Below, piece after piece: positions 1 through 6,125 of a stretch of DNA of 7,002 nt. The stretch is from assembly GCA_007123425.1 (NCBI GenBank), contig SKLC01000291.1, positions 1-7,002 on the forward strand, in the 5' to 3' direction. Under the pieces are notes generated by a model that saw nothing but the letters and a program-made list of their open reading frames with translations, made no database searches and was not told where the DNA came from. The stretch's first letter is position 1. The number at the start of each line of letters is the position of its first letter. The DNA is from Nitriliruptoraceae bacterium. Lineage in GTDB: Bacteria > Actinomycetota > Nitriliruptoria > Nitriliruptorales > Nitriliruptoraceae. A program made the translations under genes and the position numbers.

Positions 1-2005
1 CGGAGCGCTCGCCGAGGTCGAGGTGACCACCGCGGCGACCGTCGCGGAGCGGGCCAGCGTGGTCGAGCGCGCCGGCGCGCTGCGCGGCCCCGGGGTCGCG
101 CCCCCCGACGACTTCGTGACCCGGATCACCGACGTCATCCTCTCGGGCGACGGCGATCGACTGCCCGTGTCCGCCCTGCCCGTCGACGGCACCTTCCCCA
201 CCGGCACGGGCCGGTGGGAGAAGCGCTCGCTGGCCGAGGAGGTGCCGGTCTGGGACGCCGACATCTGCATCGACTGCGGCAAGTGCGCGATCGTGTGCCC
301 GCACGCGGCGATCCAGATCAAGATCTTCGACCCCGAGCACCTCGAGGGCGCGCCCGAGGCCTTCAAGTCGAAGTCCTTCCGCGACCGGGACCTCAGCGAC
401 CACCTGCTGACCGTGCAGGTCGCACCCGACGACTGCACCGGCTGCGGGGTGTGCGTGGAGAGCTGCCCGGCGGTCAGCCGCACCGAGGTCGGGCACAAGG
501 CGATCGACATGACCCCGATCGACCAGCTGCTCGACGGGGACGGTGCCCGAGCCGTTGGGGCCGGCGACGAGGACGCCGTGCGCCGCACCGTGGGGCAGCC
601 CACCGGCCTGGGGCGCTCGGCAGAGCAGCTCGCCGACCTCGAGGAGCACCCGCTGGAGGGCGCGACGCGCACCGTGCGCGACGCCGAGCGCGAGCGCTTC
701 GCCTACTTCGAGTCGATCCCCTACCCGGACCGTGACCTCGTGCGCCACGACACGGTGAAGCACTCCCAGACCCTGCAGCCGCTGTTCGAGTTCTCCGGCG
801 CCTGCGCCGGATGCGGGGAGACGCCGTACCTGAAGCTGCTCAGCCAGCTGTTCGGGGACCGGTCGGTCATCGCAAACGCCACCGGCTGCTCGTCGATCTA
901 CGGCGGCAACCTGCCCACCACCCCCTGGGGCACCAACGACGCCGGGCGCGGGCCCGCCTGGTCCAACTCGCTGTTCGAGGACAACGCGGAGTTCGGGCTG
1001 GGCATCCGCCTGGGCCTGGACGAGCAGCGCGCGGTCGCCCGCCATCTGCTGACCACGCTCGCCAGCGACGTCGGCGACCAGCTGGTCGACGAGCTGCTGC
1101 ACGCGGCGCAGGGCGAGGAGACCGAGGTGGGCCAGCAGCGGGAGCGCGTGGTGGAGCTGCGACGCCGGCTGGCCGGCGTCGAGGGGGAGCGCGCCGGGCT
1201 CGCCCGGCACCTCGACGTCGTGGCCGACGCGCTGGTGCGGCGCGACGTGTGGATCGTCGGCGGCGACGGGTGGGCCTACGACATCGGCTTCGGCGGCCTC
1301 GACCACGTGCTGGCCTCGGGCGCCGACGTGAACATCCTCGTGCTGGACACCGAGGTGTACTCCAACACCGGAGGGCAGGCCTCGAAGGCCACGCCGCGGG
1401 GGGCGGTGGCGAAGTTCGCCACCGCCGGCAAGGGCACGCCGAAGAAGGACCTGGGGCTGCTCGCGATGCAGTACGGGACCGTCTACGTGGCCCAGGTCGC
1501 GATGGGCGCCAACGAGATGCAGACCGTCAAGGCGTTCCGCGAGGCCGAGGCCTGGCCGGGCCCCTCGCTGCTGCTGGCCTACTCGACGTGCATCGCCCAC
1601 GGGGTGGACATGCGCTACTCCATGCAGCGCATGGATCTGGCGGTCAAGACCGGCTACTGGCCGCTGTTCCGCTTCCACCCCGCCGAGGGGCGCGACGGGC
1701 GGCCGTTCCGGCTGGACTCCAAGGCCCCCAGCGCACCGCTCGACGACCTGCTGCGGACCGAGGCGCGCTACTCCGTCCTCGAGCGCAGCGACCCGGAGCG
1801 GGCCGCGGCGCTGCGCGAGCTGGCCCAGGGCGACGTCGACGAGCGCTGGCACTACTACGAGCAGCTGGCCGGGGTGGAGCGCACGCCGGGGGCGGCGGGC
1901 GACCCCGTGGCCGCGGCGGTGGAGTCCGGCGATGGCGATGCCCGACAGGACCGACGGGCCGGCGACGAGACCGCCGGCGAGCACGAGCGTGAGGAGCGGC
2001 CGTGA
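1..2005 (+). CDS. nifJ: Pyruvate:ferredoxin (flavodoxin) oxidoreductase, C-terminal part (5' end outside window)
   Basis: PFOR oxidises pyruvate with CoA to acetyl-CoA and CO2 and reduces ferredoxin or flavodoxin in the cytoplasm. The frame is open to the left edge, so the GTG at 23 is an internal codon and the N-terminal pyrimidine-binding and CoA domains are missing. Counting the codon at 23 as residue 1, the sequence shows two 4Fe-4S motifs (CIDCGKCAIVCP, Cys82/85/88/92; CTGCGVCVESCP, Cys138/141/144/148). The proximal-cluster cysteines follow: Cys261 and Cys264 (CAGCGETPY), Cys289 (TGCSSIYGG) and Cys523 (STCIAHG). The thiamine-diphosphate/Mg site is GDGWAYDIG (414-422) with VYSNTGGQ (445-452). 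All clusters of the single-chain PFOR family are thus present. About 40 residues of low-complexity tail follow the conserved end. The stop overlaps the next gene's start by four bases (GTGA), which implies coupled translation. Family assignment is firm; pyruvate as the substrate comes from the family. Confidence 0.95.
   Translation, partial: GALAEVEVTTAATVAERASVVERAGALRGPGVAPPDDFVTRITDVILSGDGDRLPVSALPVDGTFPTGTGRWEKRSLAEEVPVWDADICIDCGKCAIVCPHAAIQIKIFDPEHLEGAPEAFKSKSFRDRDLSDHLLTVQVAPDDCTGCGVCVESCPAVSRTEVGHKAIDMTPIDQLLDGDGARAVGAGDEDAVRRTVGQPTGLGRSAEQLADLEEHPLEGATRTVRDAERERFAYFESIPYPDRDLVRHDTVKHSQTLQPLFEFSGACAGCGETPYLKLLSQLFGDRSVIANATGCSSIYGGNLPTTPWGTNDAGRGPAWSNSLFEDNAEFGLGIRLGLDEQRAVARHLLTTLASDVGDQLVDELLHAAQGEETEVGQQRERVVELRRRLAGVEGERAGLARHLDVVADALVRRDVWIVGGDGWAYDIGFGGLDHVLASGADVNILVLDTEVYSNTGGQASKATPRGAVAKFATAGKGTPKKDLGLLAMQYGTVYVAQVAMGANEMQTVKAFREAEAWPGPSLLLAYSTCIAHGVDMRYSMQRMDLAVKTGYWPLFRFHPAEGRDGRPFRLDSKAPSAPLDDLLRTEARYSVLERSDPERAAALRELAQGDVDERWHYYEQLAGVERTPGAAGDPVAAAVESGDGDARQDRRAGDETAGEHEREERP
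1991..1996 (+). promoter_or_regulatory. Shine-Dalgarno site for the DHOD-like gene
   Basis: GAGGAG sits five bases before the GTG at 2002, inside the last codons of nifJ. Together with the GTGA stop/start overlap it supports the 2002 start over the first in-frame ATG at 2185, which is residue 62. Confidence 0.7.
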
Positions 2006-3165
2006 ACCAGCACCGCAGCCCGGGGTCCGCGACCGACCGTGGAGGCGACATCCCGGACGCCGACATCGACGAGCTGCTCTACGCCGAGCAGCTGGCCGGG
2101 ACGGGCCGGGTCGTGCCCAGCGGGCCCGTCGACCGCAGCCCGGAGGGGGAGCGGAAACCGCGGCTGGCCACGCGCTACCTCGGGATGGACCTGCGCTCGC
2201 CCGTGGTGGCGTCGGCTGGCCCGCTGACGGGCCATCTGCCGTCGCTCCGCGAGCTCGACGACGCCGGCGTGGGCGCCGTGGTGATGCCGAGCCTGTTCGA
2301 GGAGGACCTCGATCAGGAGACGTCCGCGCTGGTGCGCCTGCAGGCCCACGAGGACGTCGCCCACGCGGAGGCCACGCAGGGCTACCGCCCCGGCGGCCTG
2401 CCCGGCGCCCGCGGGGTCGATCGCTACCTCGCCGTGCTCGCCCGGGCCAAGGCCGAGCTCGACGTGCCGGTGGTGGCCAGCCTCAACGGCACCACCCCGG
2501 GCGGGTGGGTGCGCTTCGCTGCCCTGCTGTCGGATGCCGGTGCCGACGCGATCGAGCTCAACACCTATCAGGTGGCGGCCGACGTCCACACGCCGGGTAG
2601 CGACGTCGAGGACGAGGTCCTGCAGCTGGTCGCCTCGGTGGTCGCGGCGGCCGAGGTCCCGGTGGCGGTCAAGCTCTCGCCGTACTGGTCGGCGCTGGGG
2701 GATCTGGCGCGCCGGCTGGTGGACGCGGGTGCGTCGGGACTCGTGCTGTTCAACCGCTTCTACCAGCCCGACATCGATCTCGATCGGCTCTCGGTCACCC
2801 CACGGCTGGTCCTGTCGTCCTCGCAGGAGCTGCGCCTGCCGCTGCGCTGGATGGCCCTGCTGCGCGGGCGCATCGACGCCTCGCTGGCGGCCACCACCGG
2901 CGTGCACACCGGTGAGGACGTCGCCAAGGTGCTCCTGGCCGGGGGTGACGTCGCGATGTCGACCTCCGCGCTGCTGCAGCGCGGGGCGGGTCACGTCGCG
3001 ACCATGCTGGGCGAGCTCGAGCGCTGGATGGATGCGCGGGGCTACGACGCGGTCGCGGAGATGGTGGGCGCGGTCAGCCAGCGCTCGGTCGCCGACCCCG
3101 AGGCATTCGAGCGCGCCCAGTACGTCGAGACGATCACGCAGCACGCGAGCGTCTTCGAGCCCTGA
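2002..3165 (+). CDS. Dihydroorotate dehydrogenase-like FMN protein, coupled to nifJ
   Basis: This is a 387-residue TIM-barrel flavoprotein of the DHOD-like family often found beside or fused to NifJ; its reaction is not established. The barrel starts near residue 55 (LATRYLGMDLRSPVVASAGP). Recognisable elements are LNGTTPGGW (161-169), the strand IELNTYQVAADVHTPGSDVED (184-204), VKLSPYW (223-229) with the FMN-contacting lysine, and the C-terminal FMN-phosphate region TTGVHTGEDVAKVLLAGGD (298-316). Class 1 DHODs carry their catalytic base in ELNLSCPNVPG; here ELN is followed by TYQVAAD, so the cysteine is absent. Genuine dihydroorotate oxidation is therefore doubtful, and an electron-transfer or PFOR-linked role is an inference. 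The first ~53 residues extend beyond the usual family start and look unstructured. The GTG start is supported by GAGGAG five bases upstream and by the overlap with the nifJ stop. Confidence 0.88.
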   Translation: MNQHRSPGSATDRGGDIPDADIDELLYAEQLAGTGRVVPSGPVDRSPEGERKPRLATRYLGMDLRSPVVASAGPLTGHLPSLRELDDAGVGAVVMPSLFEEDLDQETSALVRLQAHEDVAHAEATQGYRPGGLPGARGVDRYLAVLARAKAELDVPVVASLNGTTPGGWVRFAALLSDAGADAIELNTYQVAADVHTPGSDVEDEVLQLVASVVAAAEVPVAVKLSPYWSALGDLARRLVDAGASGLVLFNRFYQPDIDLDRLSVTPRLVLSSSQELRLPLRWMALLRGRIDASLAATTGVHTGEDVAKVLLAGGDVAMSTSALLQRGAGHVATMLGELERWMDARGYDAVAEMVGAVSQRSVADPEAFERAQYVETITQHASVFEP

Positions 3166-3201
3166 GCGGCGGTGCCGACCGGACGGGTCCTCGGGCACGC
3201 C

Positions 3202-3313
3202 GGCTGCTCCCGGGACGCCGGCTGCTCCCGGGACGCCAGCTGCTCCCGGGGACGCCGGCTGCTCCCGGGGACGCCGGCTGCTCCCGGGGACGCCAGCTGC
3301 TCCCGGGGACGCC
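3202..3313. repeat. Six-unit GC-rich tandem repeat (18/19 bp)
   Basis: Six head-to-tail copies have consensus GGCTGCTCCCGGGGACGCC. Units are 3202-3219 and 3220-3237 (18 bp, one G fewer), then 3238-3256, 3257-3275, 3276-3294 and 3295-3313 (19 bp). Units 3 and 6 begin with A instead of G; otherwise the copies are identical. A degenerate partial copy precedes them (about 3186-3201). Each unit contains the palindrome CCCGGG, and its transcript could fold into a small hairpin with GGC/GCC ends. There are no spacers, so this is not CRISPR. The mixed 18/19-bp length shifts frame and argues against coding. It may act as a transcription end, a protein-binding array or a slippage-prone minisatellite; no function is shown. 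Confidence 0.9.
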
Positions 3314-3334
3314 ACCGACGCAGCCCTGTGCTGC

Positions 3335-3348
3335 TCGCGGGCCCGCGA
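3335..3348. repeat. 14-bp perfect palindrome
   Basis: TCGCGGGCCCGCGA is its own reverse complement and lies between the tandem repeat and cdd. It has no T-tract after it, so it is not a clear intrinsic terminator. In DNA this GC-rich, short palindromes arise by chance more often, so a binding role is only a possibility. Confidence 0.45.
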
Positions 3349-3415
3349 CGTCCTCGCGTCCCCGCCGGTGGCCACTCGACGCGCAGGAGAGCCACGCCCG
3401 CCCACGGCGCTGCGA

Positions 3416-3427
3416 GACCGGCCGGTC
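3416..3427. promoter_or_regulatory. 12-bp perfect palindrome upstream of cdd (possible operator)
   Basis: GACCGGCCGGTC is a perfect dyad ending ten bases before the candidate -10 box at 3438, so it would cover the -35 region. That is a typical place for an operator. No regulator is identified and the base composition makes chance palindromes common. Confidence 0.3.
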
Positions 3428-3437
3428 GGGGAGGGCG

Positions 3438-3443
3438 TACGCT
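3438..3443 (+). promoter_or_regulatory. Candidate -10 element for cdd-era
   Basis: TACGCT matches the loose actinobacterial TAnnnT pattern and lies 36 bases before the cdd ATG at 3479, in the only sizeable gap before this gene run. I see no convincing -35 box. It is the likeliest promoter position for cdd-era and the genes after it, on weak evidence. Confidence 0.3.
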
Positions 3444-3478
3444 CTGCGGTCCCACGAGCCGTCCGGTGCCGGAAGGCG

Positions 3479-3931
3479 ATGACGACGATGCGATCGGACG
3501 CGCGACCCCGCGGGGTCACCTACGACGAGGCGGACCTGCTGCGGCGGGCCCGGGCCGCGCGTGAGCGCGCCTACGCGCCCTACTCGCAGTTCCGGGTGGG
3601 GGCGGTCGTGGTCACGACCGAGGGGGAGGCCTTCGAGGGCGTCAACGTGGAGAACGCGTCGTTTCGGACCGGCACCTGCGCCGAGCAGGCCGCGATCGCC
3701 GTGATGGTGGCCGCCGGGGTGCGGGGCCCGCTGGCAGCGGTCGCGATCGTCGGCGACGGCCCGGAGCCGTGCACGCCGTGCGGCGCCTGCCGGCAGGTCA
3801 TCCTGGAGTTCGGGCCCCAGGCGCTGGTCTACGCCTCCGGGGACGCCGGACGGCCCCTGATCCGACCGATCTCCGAGCTGCTGCCGGACGCCTTCGGTCC
3901 GCGCCGCCTGGGCAGCGGGCGCCGCTCGTGA
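3479..3931 (+). CDS. cdd: Cytidine deaminase
   Basis: This is a zinc enzyme of pyrimidine salvage that deaminates cytidine and deoxycytidine to uridine and deoxyuridine; the family forms homotetramers of short subunits. The 150 residues show every diagnostic element. YAPYSQFRVGA is at 32-42. The ribose-binding NVENA is at 56-60. The catalytic TCAE places zinc ligand Cys67 and proton-shuttling Glu69. PCGACRQ gives ligands Cys101 and Cys104. An extra Cys98 (CTPC) is not a canonical ligand. Start choice is between ATG 3479 and ATG 3488. GGAAGG at 3471-3476 is 2 bases from the first and 11 from the second, so neither spacing is ideal; the conserved domain begins later, so function is unaffected. 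The frame is open far upstream through the repeat, but that part is not coding. era follows after 13 bases, a common actinobacterial and firmicute pairing. Confidence 0.95.
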   Translation: MTTMRSDARPRGVTYDEADLLRRARAARERAYAPYSQFRVGAVVVTTEGEAFEGVNVENASFRTGTCAEQAAIAVMVAAGVRGPLAAVAIVGDGPEPCTPCGACRQVILEFGPQALVYASGDAGRPLIRPISELLPDAFGPRRLGSGRRS

Positions 3932-3944
3932 GAGGGAGCATCTG

Positions 3945-4904
3945 ATGGAGCGCGACCTCGATCTCGAGCAGATCCTCGCCGGGGCGAACGATCCCACCCC
4001 GCCCGGCCACCGGGCGGGCATGATCGCCCTGGTCGGGCGCCCCAACGTGGGCAAGTCGACGCTGCTCAACCACCTGGTGGGCGAGAAGGTCGCGATCGTG
4101 ACCACCGTGCCGGGCACCACCCGGAATGCGATCCGGGGCGTGGTCACGCGCGAGGACGCCCAGGTGGTCTTCCTCGACACGCCCGGGCTCGCCAAGCCCC
4201 GGACGCTGCTCACCGAGCGCCTCAACGACCTGGTGCGCGAGACCTGGGCGGGGGTGGACCTGATCTGCTTCATGGTCGACGCCGCCGAGGGGGTCGGACG
4301 CGGGGACGAGTTCCTCGCCGGCGAGCTCGCACGGACCTCCACGCCGATGGTGGCGGTGGCCAACAAGGTCGATCTGCTGCGCACCAAGGACCTGCTGCTG
4401 CCACAGCTGGACCGCCTGGCCGGCCTGCTGGGCCCTGACCGCGAGTTCGCCGAGATCGTGCCGGTCTCGGCGGACACCGGCGACAACGTCGACCGGCTCC
4501 TCGACGTCCTGGTCTCCCACCTGCCCGAGGGGCCGCGGCTGTTTCCCTCCGGGCGGGCCTCGGACCAGCCCGAGGCGCAGCTCGCGGCCGAGATCGTGCG
4601 CGAGAAGCTCATCGCCCGGGTCGAGGACGAGCTCCCCCACTCCATCGCGGTCACCGTCGACGAGATCCGCCCCTCGGAGGAGCGCGAGGATCTGGTCGAG
4701 GTCGACGCGGTGATCCACGTCGAGCGGGAGTCCCAGAAGGGCATCGTGATCGGCCGTGGGGGCCAGCGCCTCAAGGAGGCCGCCAGCGCCGCCCGCCGCG
4801 AGCTGGAGGTGCTGCTGGGAGCACGGGTCTACCTGAGCACGCACGTGCGGGTCGCCAAGGAGTGGCAGCGCGACCCCAAGCAGCTCGGCCGGCTGGGCTA
4901 CTGA
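3945..4904 (+). CDS. era: GTPase Era, 16S rRNA-binding ribosome assembly factor
   Basis: Era binds the 3' end of 16S rRNA and helps mature the 30S subunit. The 319 residues are of normal family length with a ~25-residue N-terminal lead. The GTPase motifs are complete: G1 GRPNVGKST (31-39), G2 around PGTTRN (56-61), G3 DTPG (78-81), G4 NKVD (140-143) and G5 SAD (175-177). The C-terminal KH domain follows, with IHVERESQKGIVIGRGG (257-273) carrying the RNA-binding GxxG loop. The closing segment VRVAKEWQRDPKQLGRLGY is typical of Era and separates it from the related double-GTPase Der. AGGGAG at 3933-3938 lies six bases before the ATG. The gene is 13 bases after cdd and 5 bases before the next gene, so co-transcription is very likely. 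Confidence 0.97.
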   Translation: MERDLDLEQILAGANDPTPPGHRAGMIALVGRPNVGKSTLLNHLVGEKVAIVTTVPGTTRNAIRGVVTREDAQVVFLDTPGLAKPRTLLTERLNDLVRETWAGVDLICFMVDAAEGVGRGDEFLAGELARTSTPMVAVANKVDLLRTKDLLLPQLDRLAGLLGPDREFAEIVPVSADTGDNVDRLLDVLVSHLPEGPRLFPSGRASDQPEAQLAAEIVREKLIARVEDELPHSIAVTVDEIRPSEEREDLVEVDAVIHVERESQKGIVIGRGGQRLKEAASAARRELEVLLGARVYLSTHVRVAKEWQRDPKQLGRLGY

Positions 4905-4909
4905 CACCG

Positions 4910-5179
4910 ATGCCGCCGACCGAGCCCACGCTGCTGCAGACCGGACCGGAGACCTTCGACGTGTGGGTGGCCGGGCGCCGGCTCGCGGCCCGCCTGCCGC
5001 ACCGCACCCGCCGCGGCCTGGGGCTGACCGGCCTGCCGCCGCTGCACGTGGCCACGGAGATGGTGGTCTTCCTCGCCGAGCGCGACGCCCTGCCCGCCGA
5101 CGGCGAGGAGGTCGACCTGGGCCGAGCAGTGGGCCGCTTCCCCGAGTTCAGCGAGGAGCTGCGGTCGCGGCTGACATGA
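4910..5179 (+). CDS. Hypothetical 89-residue protein downstream of era
   Basis: I do not recognise a family. The reading frame begins at ATG 4910, five bases after the era stop. It has strongly GC-rich third positions and ends at TGA 5177. The protein has no cysteine, no signal peptide and no membrane segment. It has an N-terminal part likely rich in beta strand (FDVWVAGRRLAARLPHRTRR, residues 16-35), a middle helix-like stretch (VATEMVVFLAERDAL) and an acidic C-terminal part (EEVDLGRAVGRFPEFSEELR). No clear Shine-Dalgarno site precedes it, so it may depend on coupling to era. The frame extends upstream to a GTG at 4862, but that would overlap era by 43 bases and lacks a ribosome site. Its position suggests co-expression with era, not a proven shared role. 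Confidence 0.65.
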   Translation: MPPTEPTLLQTGPETFDVWVAGRRLAARLPHRTRRGLGLTGLPPLHVATEMVVFLAERDALPADGEEVDLGRAVGRFPEFSEELRSRLT

Positions 5180-5216
5180 CGACTGACTCGCGATCCCCCA
5201 CGAGACGAGGTCACCC

Positions 5217-6122
5217 ATGGTCGAGGTCCACCGCACCCCCGCCGCACGCTTCGACGGGCTCACGCCCCCGGAGGCGCTCGTGGGCACCACCGAGGTCGAG
5301 GTCGATGGGACCGCCCTGCGCCTGACCCACCTCGAGGCAGGAGCTGCCGACGGGCACACGGTCGTGCTGCTGCACGGCGAGCCCACCTACAGCCACCTGT
5401 GGCGCGACGTGATCCCACCGCTGGTCGACGCCGGACTGCGGGTCCTCGCCCCCGATCTGGTGGGGTTCGGTCGCAGCGACAAGCCCACCGACGTCGACTG
5501 GTACTCCCACGAGCGCCTCGCAGCGGCGCTCGCTGCACACCTCGACGTCATCGCGCCGGACGAGGTGACCCTGGTCGTGCACGACTGGGGTGGGCTGCTG
5601 GGGCTGCCGTGGGCGGTGGAGCACCCCGAGCGCGTCGCGCGGCTGGTGATGACCGACACGGGGCTGTACACCCCCGGTGGCTTCCCCAGCCAGGCCTGGT
5701 CGAGGTTCCGGCGATTCGTCGAGCGCACCGAGGACCTGCCGATCAGCCTCCTCATCGACGGCGGGGTGACCCGGGAGCTGTCCGATGACGAGAAGGCCGC
5801 CTACGAGGCGCCCTTCGACACGGTCGCCTCGAAGGCCGGGGCCCGGGCCCTGCCGCTGCTGGTGCCCACCTCCGAGAACGACGACGGAGCGCAGCGCCTG
5901 ACCGCCACACGGGTCGCGCTGGGTGAATGGCGCACGCCCACGCTGCTCCTGTGGGGCGGCGCTGACACGATCCTGCCGTCGAGCATCGGCGAGGGGTTCG
6001 CACAGCTCATCCCCGGGTGCGTCGGTCTCGAACTCGTCGAGGGAGCCCACCACTTCCTGCAGGAGGACGCCGGGGTGACCCTCGGCCAGCGGATCGCCCG
6101 CTTCGCGACCGAGGGCTGGTGA
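5217..6122 (+). CDS. dhmA: Haloalkane dehalogenase-like alpha/beta hydrolase (type I, DhmA/DhlA group)
   Basis: The family cleaves carbon-halogen bonds of haloalkanes with water in the cytoplasm. The 301 residues carry the whole active site. HGEPTYSHLWR (53-63) is the oxyanion loop with the Glu typical of subfamily HLD-I. VVHDWGG (120-126) contains nucleophile Asp123 and halide-binding Trp124. GGAD gives the acid Asp250. GAHHFLQED contains the base, most likely His279. The cap has QAWSRF, whose Trp161 aligns with the second halide-binding Trp of DhlA (Trp175). The N-terminus (VHRTPAARF) and the cap's KAGARALPLLVPTS also resemble DhmA. Both halide-binding tryptophans make true dehalogenation plausible, but epoxide hydrolases and related esterases share the fold, so the substrate is open. 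GAGG at 5207-5210 lies six bases before the ATG. The gene starts 37 bases after the preceding gene and converges on the methyltransferase gene, with 3 bases between stops. Confidence 0.85.
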   Translation: MVEVHRTPAARFDGLTPPEALVGTTEVEVDGTALRLTHLEAGAADGHTVVLLHGEPTYSHLWRDVIPPLVDAGLRVLAPDLVGFGRSDKPTDVDWYSHERLAAALAAHLDVIAPDEVTLVVHDWGGLLGLPWAVEHPERVARLVMTDTGLYTPGGFPSQAWSRFRRFVERTEDLPISLLIDGGVTRELSDDEKAAYEAPFDTVASKAGARALPLLVPTSENDDGAQRLTATRVALGEWRTPTLLLWGGADTILPSSIGEGFAQLIPGCVGLELVEGAHHFLQEDAGVTLGQRIARFATEGW

Positions 6123-6125
6123 CCC

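Noticed and set aside
3202..3313. CRISPR array
   Set aside because: The units abut directly with no variable spacers, and the 18/19-bp unit is too short for a CRISPR repeat.
3335..3348. Intrinsic terminator at the 14-bp palindrome
   Set aside because: The dyad has no spare loop bases and no T-tract follows it.
2534..3478. A long N-terminal extension of cytidine deaminase reaching back through the tandem repeat
   Set aside because: The upstream frame overlaps the DHOD-like gene out of phase, has low-complexity Arg/Ser/Pro composition and runs through repeats whose mixed length breaks any coding period. The cdd family starts near 3479.
1855..3519. Long minus-strand open frame of 554 codons
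   Set aside because: It is antisense to nifJ and the DHOD-like gene, has the Arg/Gly/Pro/His-rich composition of a mirror frame in GC-rich DNA, and shows no family motif.
3134..4774. Long minus-strand open frame opposite cdd and era
   Set aside because: It covers two firmly identified + strand genes, is dominated by Ser/Arg/Pro and repeat-derived sequence, and has no recognisable domain.
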